Assembly (NCBI GenBank): GCA_022695795.1
Contig: MU404076.1
Coordinates: 248,001 to 312,000, forward strand
Direction: 5' to 3'
Origin: Biscogniauxia marginata
Lineage: Eukaryota; Ascomycota; Sordariomycetes; Xylariales; Xylariaceae
DNA length: 64,000 nucleotides
This document shows positions 21,558 to 33,459 of the stretch, one piece after another. The notes below the pieces were generated by a model that made no database searches, was not told the DNA's origin, and worked only from the letters and a program-made list of their open reading frames with translations. The position numbers and the translations under genes were made by a program. Every line of letters starts with the position of its first letter. Within the stretch, counting starts at the first letter, position 1.

Positions 21558-22836
21558 AATACCTCGCGATGATCGCGGGTGGCTTGTTCCCCAGGACTTC
21601 ATCGATCCGAGCCAAGATCTCGGGCGTCAGCTTGTCGACGGCATCGATGGCAAGCACGTTCTCGTAGACCTGCTCGGGGCTGCTGGCGCCCGTGATGGCA
21701 GAGCTGACGTTGGGGTTCTTGAGCACCCAGGCGAGGGCGAGCGTGCTCATCTTGATGCCGAGCTCGTCGGCGATGGGGGTCAGCTGGTTGACCTGCTTCA
21801 CGACGGCATCCCACTTCTCCTTGCCCGTGCGCTTCCAGTACCCGGCTATGAACTCGACCTGCTGCTGCGCGAAGCGCGAGTCGTCCGGCACGCCGTCCTT
21901 GTACTTGCCCGTTAGAACTCCTTGGTGCATGGGTGAGAAGACGGTAAGGCCGAGCCCGACCTCACGGTACAGGTGTGCGAATTCGCGCTCGACCTTCTCC
22001 CGCGCCAACATGTTATACGCCGGCTGCTCTGCGATGGGGCCAATGAGACCCAGGCGGTCGGCGTGCCGCCACGCCGCCGCGATCTCGTCCGCGTTCCACT
22101 CCGATATGCCCCAGTACAGCGCCTTGCCCGTGTCGATCAGGTGGTTGAAGGCCCGCACTATCTCCTCCATCGGCGTCTGCCGGTCCGGCCGGTGTGCGTA
22201 GACCACGTCCACGTACTCCAGCCCCAGGCGCTTCAGGGACGCGTTCATGCCCTCGATGACGTGCTTCCGGCTGAGGCCCACGTTGTTCACGCGGTTATCG
22301 CCAAAGGCTGCGCCCCAGTAGATCTATGCCGAAGTCAACATGGGTGCATCCTTTTTACGAGAGAAGCTTGGGTTGATAAGATCGTGTGAATAGGCACTGT
22401 GCATACCTTTGTTGAGATGACGATGTCGTTGCGCTTCCAGCCGTACTTCTTGATCGCCTCACCCATGACCTGCTCAGACTTGCCATCTGCAGTTCGACAA
22501 TGTCTGTGAGCTTTCCACACTTGCCAGATCTAAAAGGAGGGGGGAAACTGCCCAAGCAAATACTACTCACCGGCGTAGACCTCGGCGCAGTCGAAGAAAT
22601 TGATGCCACAGTCGTAGGCGGCCTTCATACACTCAAAGGTCTTCTCTGGAATTTAGGTACCCCAGGTTAGCTAACTGTCTCGGACATGGGTGGGGATCAA
22701 GACTCATTTATCACTCACGCTGCTCAGCGTATCCGCCGTATGTCAACCACCCCCCGAGGGAGATGGACGAGACCTGTAGACCTGAACGGCCGAGGAATCG
22801 GTACGTCATTTTCGGGATGTTCTGTAGATTGGCCAT
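21556..22836 (-). CDS. Aldo-keto reductase, voltage-gated K+ channel beta-subunit type
   Basis: An NADP(H)-dependent aldo/keto reductase of the Kv-beta/AKR6-like group, 346 residues. Exons are 22719-22836, 22571-22645, 22407-22486 and 21556-22323; introns are 73, 84 and 83 nt. Landmarks include MTYRFLGRSGLQVSSISLGGW, INFFDCAEVYADGKSE (catalytic Asp and Tyr) and DIVISTKIYWG (catalytic Lys). The fourth-position motif reads YAHRPD where mammalian Kv-beta has an Asn. LYWGISEWNADEI and STLALAWVLKNPNVSSAITGASSPEQ form the cofactor-binding end of the barrel. All four exons join in phase. Substrate cannot be told from sequence. A TATA-like TATTTAA lies at 22970. Confidence 0.93.
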
Positions 22837-25800
22837 CTTGTCTCTCTCCGGCTAATAAAATCTGAGGGAATTCCGTCTGGGGTTGATGTCCGTCCTGAGT
22901 TTGATATAATGAAGATGGGAGTGAGTAGGTACTGGGTTGGCTTCGAAAAGAGGGGATATAGAAGAGCTTAAATAGGCATAAACAGGCAAGAAACTCTGAC
23001 GTCGTCTACTTCTGGTAATACATGAATTTGTGAGCTTCGTTGCCGTGGTTGAGCTCCTCGGGGTAGCAGTGCTCTAGTGATGCTTGTAGCATAGAAAATG
23101 GCGTTTCACTAGTACGTGTATCAACTTTGCGAGGCGGGGTTCGACAACGTCTACTGCTCCTTTTGCCTATACGAATGCCCCACATCGATAATACTCTACC
23201 TATACACACTAGTACATACATCAATAATAAAAGAGCTGTTTATGTGTGCCCTAGGAGTTGCGGGTTTTCCTTTCGGTGATAATACAACCGAACCGATAAA
23301 TCCTCCCATTATGTCCCTACCTATTCGTAACGTCCGCTCTTTGTCCGTCCTAAATCCGTCGAGTCCCTACGAACTTATATTCTAAATCATCCCGTCACCA
23401 GACCTAAGAATGACTTCGGCCTTGGCTATAAAGCACATGAGAGATGTGAGTCACAGAGGGCGTGGGAGGACGGGGCCGGCCCAAATATATATGCAAAGAG
23501 AACAACGTTGGTTCGTCAAACCGCAGTCCGTTGCATTAGATCTGACTCCGAAACTCCAAGAAATTCAACTTCACATCTTCGACTTTGCCGCGTCGCTCAT
23601 CGCTCATTGCTCATCTGCCAGATACTTTAGTTGTGATTGGAAACCAGGCTCTAGAAAACCACCCTATTAATATCCGTTAATCCCCTAAACCCCGTGCATT
23701 ATGAATATTTACAATAAGTGCGTATCGTGTAAGCCTGGAGGGTGTAGCTGCTGTTACGGCATTCGTATCTATCGAATAGCGTACGATGGACCGATCATCG
23801 CAAGTTGGTTTAAGGGTGAGGGAGTCGAACATGGCAGGCTCAACAACCAAGTGTGTTGACATGTACGTCGAGCGCATTACTAGGTAGTATTTTATATGGC
23901 TAAACCACTCAAGATAGGGGAGCTTTTTTGATAAGTCTAAATGCCATCCTACGAAAACATTTAGTTCTTTCTCCAACTTCTGTTGACAACAGCGACTATG
24001 TAAAACTGAACGACGAAACATCTTGCCATTAATTTTGTGGCGATCCTTTGTTTAATCCAAACTGTCAAGATATGCATCTGTCCCAAACGTCAGCCTTTAT
24101 CATCCCGAAATTGTACCCTGACCAGAATCATTCATGCCTCCTTTCTTCCAAAAATATTTCACATACACATAAAAGAAGAAGAAAGGAAAAGGGTTCACGT
24201 AGATTACTGTATTGACAAAGGGCGATTGATTCAGTAATATACCACTGGAATTTCTACCTCTTCATTTGAAGCTATTAGATATCCTGGTTGTAGTTAGACG
24301 CGGAATACATAATAATCCTCGTTGTAATAACGGCCATACCGAACTAAGTATCCCACTAAACCACTGACCTATTCGAGGTGCCGTCGAAAAGACATCAAAA
24401 TATCAAGGTCGACACTCGATATTCCAAGCTGGTATATATAACCACGGATAGGTCGATCATTAGTAACGATTATCCGTGACACCCGTTTTCATAATTATAG
24501 ATTTATTTATTTAAAAAAAAAAAACCCCCCCATCCCAAGATGATTTACTTATAACTAGGTACTAAAGTATTTACATGATCATTTCCTAAATAAGTATATG
24601 CTTATATTAAATAATTTGTGATAAGGGCTGTTGGGCTTGGAACTGAGATTCGATTTTAACTAATAATTCTCTTTGGTCTCAAAAGACTTAGGAGTCTACG
24701 TTCTGTCCTGACTTCATCCAGGAATCTTCTAAATATACATACACGTTATTCTCTGCCTGAGGCAGCTATCGTCCTATGCACGTCAGTACCATTGCATCTT
24801 GCTCTTGTATTTATCCTTAATAACCTTCAAGCTCTCGACCAATTGGTCTTGGTGGCGCTTACAGGAGTCATTTCGTGTGGCATAATCACCATGATACTTG
24901 TCACAGCCATTGCCATAGCAGTCACTATTGCGGTTGCTGTGGTGAAGCTATTTGGATGCGTTGCCATGACATAGGATTGGTACTTAAAAAACGTATGTAG
25001 CTTGTTAGCAGCGCGAGGAACCTTTTCTTCCTCACGCAATTCTTTTTCATTGTTATATAGAGATTTCTCGAGCCCTCGCGCCCTGAGTCTTATTACAGTC
25101 CGTGACAATACTTTTTATAACTAAAACTGAATATATTTTTTATTTTAGGTCGAACTATTCATGTTTTGTACCTATGGACACAGGAAAGGATGAGGGGGGA
25201 AAGAGAATTATAAACCGCAAGTCGTTATATTATTTGCTTCGCTTTTAAGCGACAATTTCACTATTCAGACAATGATACCACTTTGTAGAAATAGGATCTA
25301 TGTTGGCACCGATATAGCTTCAAGTATTTGCTAATAAACGACCTTTAAACAATGTATTAAAGGAGGCCTAGCTTGTATGCTTCGTTTTAAGGTACTTGAA
25401 TATGGTAGCATGGCCTAGTAAATTAGGTACCTAGGTAGGTACATATCTATTCCCAAGCACCAGTCTTTAGGGGTCACTTTGTAAATAATTAAAGACCTAT
25501 GTATGTTTGTCAGCAAAGCCCTTGTATATATGTAGGTAATATGTACCTAGGTATATATATGACCTCACATAGACAAGTACATGTGTCTCATTGTATGTAT
25601 ATACGTGTTTACACGATGCTTTGCAGCAGGGTATATGAAATATAGTGCTTCATGGCATATCTTAGGAAGTATCAGCATATGCCATCGTGTAAAGGGGAAG
25701 GCATCTCCTGAGTACTATCTACTTCCCACCATGAATCATCCACTTTAAGGAGACCGCTGCCTGGCAACAAGGCACCACCTTCCTTTTTTCCTTTACAACC

Positions 25801-26677
25801 TACATCCAGGCACCAAAAGTCTACCCGAGTTCCCCAGGTCTCGACCCCCTCAAGCATTTCCTGGTTCTTCCAATTCCCAGCTTGTGTTGACACTCTCCTC
25901 GCTGATTCCCATCTACCCAACGCGTTACACGCGCTTGAGAGGCAAAGCTGACCAACAGCTACAGCAGCGCCAGCCATACCTTTTGATAGGGAGCACCTTA
26001 CTTACCTCTAGGTGGAACAATTTACCTCTCCTCCCTTTGAGGTCTCCCCCGACAATTCTTTCATCACCCATTTGTCTCGCTGCTTCGTGCCATTCGATCA
26101 AGCCGGTATGTTTTCCAGCCCTCTCCTCTAACCTTGGCTATTGCATAGTCGTACCCACTCTCTCTTCTCTCTCTTTTTTTTCCTCATTGCCTTTCAATAC
26201 ACAATCACCCCGTACCATTATAGCCCGGGACTTGCAACCCTGACGGGACCATCTGCTGTACAAGACACCCACAATTACATCCTCCATTTCTCCCCTTCCC
26301 TCGCCTAGACTCCCACTGAATCACTCGGTCTTCTTTCCGGGCTCCCTCTCGCATCTACCTATCTACCCTTTCCATAAACGCACATCTTTGGTGTTCCATC
26401 ACCATACCTGCTCACCTTAGACGCGTACAGAATTGGTGAGACTATATAACCTAGATCACGGTTTGACATTTAATCCCTTCACCCCATTTTATCCATCCAC
26501 ATCCTTTGATAACCTCCTTCTTTCTGCTATTCCATCACAATCTCTCTACACAGACTGCCTATTGTGCATACCCACCCTTCTTGGTTCCTTTCCACTTGCC
26601 TTTTTCTCGCGTCTTCTGTCCTCCCAACAAAACCCACCATACTAATCAAAGGTGTAGCGAATCCATTCTTCGTCAAG
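22837..26677. other. Long gene-poor, AT-rich spacer
   Basis: About 3.8 kb without a defensible gene. 23.0-25.7 kb is AT-rich with many stops; it includes a poly(A)-poly(C) tract at 24511-24530 and a cluster of TAGGTA/ACCTAG motifs at 25420-25560. From about 25.87 kb the sequence turns CT-rich and is probably the promoter and long leader of the zinc-knuckle gene. A GTATGT at 26106 could be the donor of a 5'-UTR intron. Confidence 0.55.
22970..22976 (-). promoter_or_regulatory. TATA-like box of the aldo-keto reductase gene
   Basis: TATTTAA on the minus strand, about 135 bp upstream of the start codon. Confidence 0.35.
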
Positions 26678-28583
26678 ATGACTAACTGGGATACCCCGTC
26701 CAATGCCCCCGGTGGTGGCGAAGGCGACACCGCATGGAACGATGGTGGTGACACTTTCAATGCTGACGAGAATATCCCCATGGATATGCCTGGTGAAGAA
26801 GACAACGGCCGCGGTGGAGGTGCAAGTGGAGGTGGCTGCTTCAACTGTGGCCAAGACGGGTAAGTCAAAATTCTGCCGCCCATTATCAGTCATGATGCTG
26901 ATTCCAATTTTTAGTCACAACAAGGCCGACTGCCCGAACCCGCGAGTTTTCACTGGGGAGTGCCGGGTCTGCCACAAGGAGGGCCACATGGCTAAGGATT
27001 GCCCAGAGAAGCCTGCCATGGTCTGCAAGAATTGCCAAGAGGAAGGTGAGTAAACTGTCCCGGGTGTCTTGTATTTGATCTACATCGGCTAAATGTATAT
27101 ATTTACAGGACACACTGCTGTTGAGTGTACTAACCAACGCAAGATTGATCGATCCAGCATTGCTGAAATTGATGTTGAGGTTGCGTGGAACAATGTCTTA
27201 GAAGCAATCAAGGAACACGACGTGGACGACATCAAGGCTGCTATCCAGCAGTATGTCAAGGCGTGCCCTGAGACCCAGTATGATGGGCTTGAGTCCGCAT
27301 TCCGAGCTCTAGGCCTCGACTTATTCCTGATTGCGGTCGAGAAGCCAGCTATGCTATCCACCTTGACCAACATGGACTTCCAGGGAAACCTGAACAAGAA
27401 GTACACCGTAACTTACCGTTTCAGCGACAAACCAGCACGTCCTCGTGAGGCTCAGTTTTGGCCCAAGTCCCCAGAGGACAACCTTGAGCGCCTAAAGGAT
27501 GCTGGTGAAGTTGTCGAGCGAGGCTTAGCCAAGTGTTCCAACTGTAACAAGTTGGGCCACATCTCGAAGAATTGCCCCGAGGAAAAGATTGAGAAGGAAC
27601 GTGTCGTTATTCAGTGCATCAACTGTGATGGGGTTGGTCATCGTTCCCGTGACTGTAAGTACAGAATCCCCCGACATGGGCAACTTTGAGCCTTTCTAAC
27701 TAAAATAGGCCCGGAGCCTCGTGTCGACAAGTTCGCGTGCAAGAATTGCGGGTAAGTCGATTCCCGTCACTTATCCTTCTCGCGTCCGTTACTGACACTG
27801 CACCCCTCAATAGCCAGAGTGGACACAAAGCTGCTGATTGTAAGTAGCCGCCCATTTTATCCTAGTTATGGCAATAGTATTAATTCTCTTATACAGGCCC
27901 AGAACCTCGCAAGGCTGGACCCGACGTTGAGTGTCGCAAGTGCGGAGAGAGTAAGTCACTTCGGACACCTTGGACTATGAATATCCGTAACTAATTTAAC
28001 ATCCAGAGGGCCATTTCTCACGAGACTGCCCCCAAGGCGGCGGAGGTGGTGGCGGATCCGGTGCATGCTTCAACTGTGGTGAAGAAGGCCATCAGTCCAG
28101 AGACTGTCCAAAGCCCAAGAAGGTGATCTGCCGCAATTGCGAGCAGGAAGGACATCGAGCAAACGAATGCCCAGAGCCCAAGAACATGTCCAAGATTCAA
28201 TGCCGTAACTGCGATGAATATGGACACACTAGCAGAGATTGTCCTAAACCTCGCGACTGTAAGTTTACTATGGAGTCGCGTCTTAGAGATAGGACTGTAT
28301 GCTAATGAAAGCAACAGATAGTCGTGTCCAGTGCTCCAACTGCGGAGAGATGGGGCATACCAAAGTCCGATGCAAGAAGGAGACCGCTGCCCTTGACAAT
28401 GACTTCGGTACCGGTGATACCAATGATTTCCACGATGGCAATGACATCAAGAATACCAACGGCGTCAACGATACCAATGGCTTTAGCAACACCGACGGCT
28501 TTGACGGCGGTGATACCTTCAAGGCCGACGATGCTGCGGATACCTGGCAGGCAGAAGCGGCTCCTAGTTCTGTTGATTGGTAA
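26678..28583 (+). CDS. CCHC zinc-knuckle protein with 11 knuckles
   Basis: A 499-residue nucleic-acid-binding protein related to the CNBP/Gis2/Byr3 group. The eight exons are 26678-26859, 26915-27045, 27109-27654, 27709-27751, 27814-27839, 27897-27950, 28007-28258 and 28318-28583. Eleven CX2CX4HX4C knuckles are readable. Three (CFNCGQDGHNKADC onwards) lie before an insert of about 135 residues (alpha-helical start, IAEIDVEVAWNNVLEAIKEHD) and eight after it. The insert has no motif I recognise. The N-terminus is Gly/Asp-rich and the C-terminus is a run of Asn-Asp/Thr-rich near-repeats ending in Trp. Six of seven introns cut inside a knuckle. Related yeast proteins have about seven knuckles and no insert; a role in mRNA binding or translation is inferred. 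Confidence 0.9.
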
Positions 28584-29218
28584 GGGCTCGCGTAGCCTCC
28601 AAGGCATCTGAATTCGGTTTAGGACATGCGATTGGCTTGATTTTGCTTTTCATTTGTTCACGGGGCATCTCTCGATGTTGAGGGTCCGGAGGTTCCGCCT
28701 CACATCACGACTCGCGAAGACATCTCATGGATGATTCGTAAAAGTTAGACGAAGATAGTCCCCACAATACACATTGATTTCTGCAGGGAACATTAGGTAT
28801 CCTCGGGTCTCTCTTGGATTCTTAATCAGTTGGAGTCTAGAATTGCTCGCCTTACCTAATAATGTCGTGCATGTGGCCTGCATGGATACTCGCATATGCA
28901 AGTAGTGAATATCCCCTGACGCGTGGCGTTTCAAGCCACACCAGGCCCCATCTTGGTTTCCTATCAGGTCCACTATAAGGTTCCATTAGTACCTCCCGCT
29001 GGCCTAGCTCTAGCTGCCCCGCAACAAGGTCCCCCTCCAAGCCCCTCCATAAGTCAACAAGCCCAAGCACCCAAGGTGAGGTCGGGTTAGATACCTTAGA
29101 TACCATCTACCTACATATATACCTACCTTAGGTAGTCTTGATCATACCTACCTAACCCAAGCTTCGTTTGTCCTTCAAAATCGTCTACAATATATCTACC
29201 TACAACTACGCCGTTATC
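28584..29218. other. Intergenic, promoter of Aip1
   Basis: No gene. TACCTACC/TAGGTAG motifs cluster at 29104-29160, just upstream of the Aip1 start. Confidence 0.6.
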
Positions 29219-31229
29219 ATGTCGGTCACGATCGACAAGATCTTCGCTGCTGCGCCAGTGACAACTCGAGGCCAACCAACACAGCTATCAGCCGACGCCA
29301 AGGGCGAAAGAATAGCTTATGCTGTACGTACTTCTCGACGTTATTTATACTGAGTTTTGATACCTTGTCCTAATGTGTATAAGTCGGGCAAATCGATTTT
29401 CGTGCGATCCATCGATGACCCTTCCAACTGCAAACAATACACCGGCCATACAGCCCAAACAACTGTCGCGCGTTTCTCACCAAGCGGTTTCTATATCGCT
29501 AGCGGAGACGCCTCGGGTCAAGTTCGTGTATGGGACTCTTTAGAAGCTGTCAACACTAAAGGTATTAGTCACTAGAACCATAAGTCAATGGGGCGCAGCT
29601 ATTCCCATACACGACTGATCAATGACCAGGACTAATCTGAACATCATTACAGGCGAATATCACATAATCTCAGGACGGATCAACGATATAGCTTGGGATG
29701 GCGACTCGCAGCGGATTATTGCGGTTGGCGATGGGCGCGAACGATTCGGGCACTGCATCACGGCCGATAGCGGAAACAGCGTGGGTGAAGTCTCTGGACA
29801 CTCCAAGGTCATCAACTCCGTCGCTATTCGGCCATTGAGGCCGCTTCGAGCTGCGACCGTCAGCGACGATATGGCTATGTGCTTCTTGCATGGGGCACCC
29901 TTCAAGTTCAATTCAAAATCGACCGGTCTTCATAAAGGATTTGTCCACGGCACGGCCTTCTCGCCAGACGGAAATACGCTAGTTACCGTTGGCGCGGACA
30001 AACAAATCCAGCTGTACGATGGGAAGACGGGAGAGCCAACCAAATCGATTGGCGACGGCGAACATACCGGCAGCATATTCGCGGTGAGTTGGTCGAGCGA
30101 CTCCAAGAGGTTTGTCACTGCAAGCGCGGATCAGACGGTAAAGCTCTGGGACGTGGAAGCAGGCACGGTCACGAAGACCTGGAAAATTGGAGGAGATAGT
30201 AGTGCCAGCGTCCAAGACCAGCAGGTTGGGGTTGTCTGGCCCCATGGAAGAACTGATGGCTTGATCATTAGCTTGAGCCTTGGTGGAGACATCAACTACC
30301 TGAGCGAAGGAAGCTCGACACCGATTAAGGTAGTTCAGGGACATAACAAGAGTATCACTGCCCTGGCTGCGGGATCCGATGGCAAAGGCCAAACTTTGTG
30401 GACAGGGAGCTTTGACGGAAGGGTCTGCAGCTGGGATGTTTCATCAGGAGTCGGCACGGTCGTTGACGGACAGAGTCACACGAACCAGGTCATAGAATTT
30501 GCGTCTAGTGCTGGGAGAGCGTATAGTGTTGGTTGGGATGATACTTTGCGGATAGTAGACGAGTCTGCCAAGACCTTCGCTGGCCAGTCCCTGAAGCTTT
30601 CTGCGCAACCGCAGGGTGTTGCTTCGGCTGATGGGCGAGTGTACGTCGCGACAGCCGACGGGGTTCAAATCTTCGTTAAGGATCAGCTCGCCAGCAAGCT
30701 CAATATCTCCGACGCTCAGCCAACCGCCATCGCAGCGCACGGCTCAACCGTCGTGATAGGCACGAGCAGCAACGCCGTCCGGGTGTACAAAGCAGACTCG
30801 AGCAACCAGCTGGCGCAGACAGGCGAGGTCAAGAACTCGACGGCGCCAATCTCGGCCCTCGCCTTCTCGTGCGACGGCTCGCTGCTGGCCGCGGGCAACA
30901 CGGCCGGCAAGATCTACGCTTACAAGACCGGCGGCGGCGGCGGCGGCCTCGAGGTCGCTACGGACCGGTGGTCGGCCCACACGGGCCGCGTCACGAGCAT
31001 AGCGTGGAACGACGCCGCCACGCACGCCGCCAGCGGCGCGCTCGACACCAACGTCTTCGTCTGGAGCCTCGCCAAGCCCGGGTCCAGGGTCAAGGCCCTC
31101 AACGCGCACAAGGACGGCGTCTACGGCGTCGCTTGGGTGAGCGGCGGCGCGGGGAACAACAGCAGCGAGGTCGCTAGCACGGGCGGTGATGCGGCGATCA
31201 AGATTTGGAAGGTGGAGGGCTTGCAATGA
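29219..31229 (+). CDS. AIP1: Actin-interacting protein 1 (Aip1/WDR1), WD40
   Basis: A 619-residue protein that works with cofilin to disassemble and cap actin filaments. Exons are 29219-29323, 29384-29561 and 29653-31229; introns are 60 and 91 nt. The spliced N-terminus reads MSVTIDKIFAAAPVTTRGQP, then ASGKSIFVRSIDDPSNCKQYTGH, which is the Aip1 pattern. WD units run throughout (ASGDASGQVRVWD, VTASADQTVKLWD, TLWTGSFDGRVCSWD, ALDTNVFVWSLAKPG, GGDAAIKIWKVEG), consistent with two seven-bladed propellers. Length matches yeast Aip1 (about 615). The C-terminal third is markedly GC-rich, with a poly-Gly stretch near residue 530. Confidence 0.95.
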
Positions 31230-32002
31230 ACGGGCCGGTCATGAGTGTATTGTGTGTTGTGCTGTGCTGTGTTGTGTTGATAAGATACTTACGAGGTAGC
31301 GTTGTCGTCGATGAAATACATGAGAGAGAAAAAAAAGAAAACAGAACCAGATAGAAAAAATTAGTGGCTACCTATGGAAAACTAGGAGAGGCAATGATAG
31401 TTATACTCGCGGCAGCTCTTAGAGTTTGAATAGATTGGCGAGATGAGATGAAGATACGGAGGGGAAATAAAAAGAAGACTTTGTTGTAGTAGTCGATATT
31501 GAACTAAGAGCAAGTGATATATATAATGACGGTTCTGGAGTTTTACATATTTTAAACCCTTTATTGCGAACCATGATGTCCAGGAGATAATTTTCGCTCC
31601 TCGAGGAGGCCGAAATGACGGGTACAACACATGGCAACGAGACACAATCACTAGGGTTCCAGGGGAGATAGATGCATGGGGTCAGGTCAGACATATTCCA
31701 CGACAACCTATGTCACTATGAAGAAGAAAAAGCCACACAAGAGAAGCCATTAAATTGAAATCTTGACAAATAAGGGGGTATCAAAAAATACTAGCTCGAA
31801 CGCCAGACAATGCAATTGCAATATAGTGTAATGCCATACCTATTCTCGCTGCCTCTTCGTGCGTGAAATTTTCCTCTCTTGTCTCTCAAAACTCCTGGAA
31901 CTCATAATGCCCAAATTGCAACAATAACAACAACAAGAAAGCCTACGACTAATGTAAGTCCCGAATTCACAAGCATCTATCTGGACTGCCAGAATGGGCG
32001 GC
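31230..32002. other. Convergent intergenic region Aip1 / Alg13
   Basis: No gene. A TGTG/TGC-rich run (31240-31280) follows the Aip1 stop; the rest is AT-rich 3' flank. Confidence 0.6.
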
Positions 32003-32814
32003 CTAACCGATGAAGAGCCTCCAGAAGTCTTCCAACCGGCTCGGCTGGTAGGAGGAGGACTTGGGCATGTTCTCCGAGATGGCCTCCCAGAGCCCGTTCT
32101 GGTAGGCCGAGTCGGCGGGGGGCGTGGGTGGCCAGTTCTTGGGCGCGTGGTTCTCGACGTGCTCGACGGCGTCGGCGAGGGCGCTTTACATTTGATTAGT
32201 ACTGTTTTTTGGAGGTTTTTTTTGGGGGGGGAAGGGAGATGGAGAGAGGGAGGGAATTTACCCAAGCTTGCCTTGCACTGCATAACCCTGGAGTTCCATC
32301 TCCTCGGCCAGCTCGGCTTGGTGGTTGTCCATAAGCGAAGGGTTCGGCACCGCAATGAGCTTCGTGTCGTATCTCAAGGCGGCCATGATGCTTCCAGAGC
32401 CTAGAATTGGGAAGTCTTAGCTTGGTTTATCTCTTGGGCGGACCAGTTAAGACCGAGGCTGGCTGACTGACCTGCATGGGAGATGATGACCCCGTATCCT
32501 CGCCTGACGCCGCCGTTGGTGCCACGGGCGGTCTTCCGCATGCACTTCTCGATCTCCTTGGTGAAGGGGAAGCCGGTGATCTTCAGGCCGTGGGCCCCCG
32601 CGCTGCCGTCCCGCGGCTTGATGGCCTCGAAGTGCCCGTGGTCCGGGCCGCACTGGACAATCAGCTCCGTGAACCCGAGCGCCTCGAGCTTGGCCAGGAA
32701 CGGCTCCGACACGACCTCCTCGACCAGCGGCCGGAAGCCGGCGGTGGCGCCGATGGTGACGAAGGCGACGCGCTCGTCCCAGTCGGCCCTGCTCTCGGTC
32801 GCGGGGTCGGTCAT
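32003..32814 (-). CDS. ALG13: UDP-GlcNAc transferase subunit Alg13
   Basis: The catalytic subunit of the Alg13/Alg14 enzyme that adds the second GlcNAc to dolichol-PP-GlcNAc on the cytosolic ER face. Length is 220 residues (yeast about 202). Exons are 32472-32814, 32262-32400 and 32003-32183; introns are 71 and 78 nt, the second with a perfect TACTAAT branch site. The GT28-type fold is shown by [33 protein letters not shown] and the UDP-sugar loop [26 protein letters not shown], which is joined across intron 1. Then come [11 protein letters not shown] and a C-terminal helix ending FWRLFIG. It has no membrane segment, as expected, since Alg14 is the anchor. It is divergent from mS35. Confidence 0.93.
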
Positions 32815-33459
32815 GATGCGATGATCTACGGCCGAGCCGTTGCCCTCGTCGGGATGATGGTAGTAGCTCTTGTAACCGAACTCGGGCTCTGCGGCGATCG
32901 CGGCGTCGGAGAAGAAATCGCGGATACGTTGGTAGTCGGATGACTGGGAGGAAGGTCAACGAACATGGTATTTTTTGAACTAGGTTCAAGATATTAAAAA
33001 AAAAAAAAGGGAAAAGGGAGGAAGAATAATGACCAGAGCAAGTTGAATAATTTCCACAATGGCTCCGATAAAGCGGCATGATAGTGAATGTGGGGAAGAG
33101 CTCACCATCTTTGAACAAGCTTAAGTGCCAAGGAGTAGTGGGGTTAATACCGTTGCTACTTTTATGTGGTTACCTAGTGGCCCGGCAAGATTGGATCGGT
33201 GTTATGTTGTTGCGAATAGAGCAGACGCCCACGAGACGGGACGGCGGAGTTAACTTAGTAGGTGGTCCATGCGTACCTATCATGATTGGCCAATAAATCT
33301 ACGCATCGATTAGCCAATCAAAGCCAAGCCTGTGCCGGTTTTGGACCCCGCTGAAATTTATCAATTCTGGTGCGCAACGGCAATGAAGCTCTAGAGAAAT
33401 CGACCAAATCGAGCATCGACAATTAGAATAGGCTGCTGTTTCCCCAGCCATTGGTCACC
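32815..33459. other. Bidirectional spacer Alg13 / mS35
   Basis: A 645-bp spacer between divergent genes. It contains an A-run at 32996-33008 and a compact CCAAT cluster at 33285-33318 (annotated separately). No gene. Confidence 0.6.
33285..33318. promoter_or_regulatory. CCAAT cluster (HAP/AnCF-type sites)
   Basis: Three CCAAT pentamers lie within 34 bp: ATTGG at 33285-33289 directly abutting CCAAT at 33290-33294, and CCAAT at 33314-33318. They are 142-175 bp upstream of the mS35 start. The CCAAT-binding complex commonly controls genes for mitochondrial function, so they more likely serve mS35 than Alg13. Confidence 0.5.

Noticed and set aside
23677..24021. 114-codon minus-strand frame
   Set aside because: Lies in an AT-rich block; no motif, no splice partner, and no promoter signal.
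24792..24974. Hydrophobic 60-codon frame resembling a membrane peptide
   Set aside because: The Ile/Val/Ala run reflects simple ATTGCC/ATAGCA-like repetition; both strands are equally open.
31840..32355. 171-codon minus-strand frame overlapping Alg13
   Set aside because: A shifted-frame shadow of Alg13 exons 2-3, rich in Pro/Ser/Thr as expected for an off-frame reading of GC-rich DNA.
33451..33459. Upstream TTG extension of mS35
   Set aside because: The frame is open from a TTG at 33451, but the ATG at 33460 has a strong CACCATGG context and a normal presequence start.
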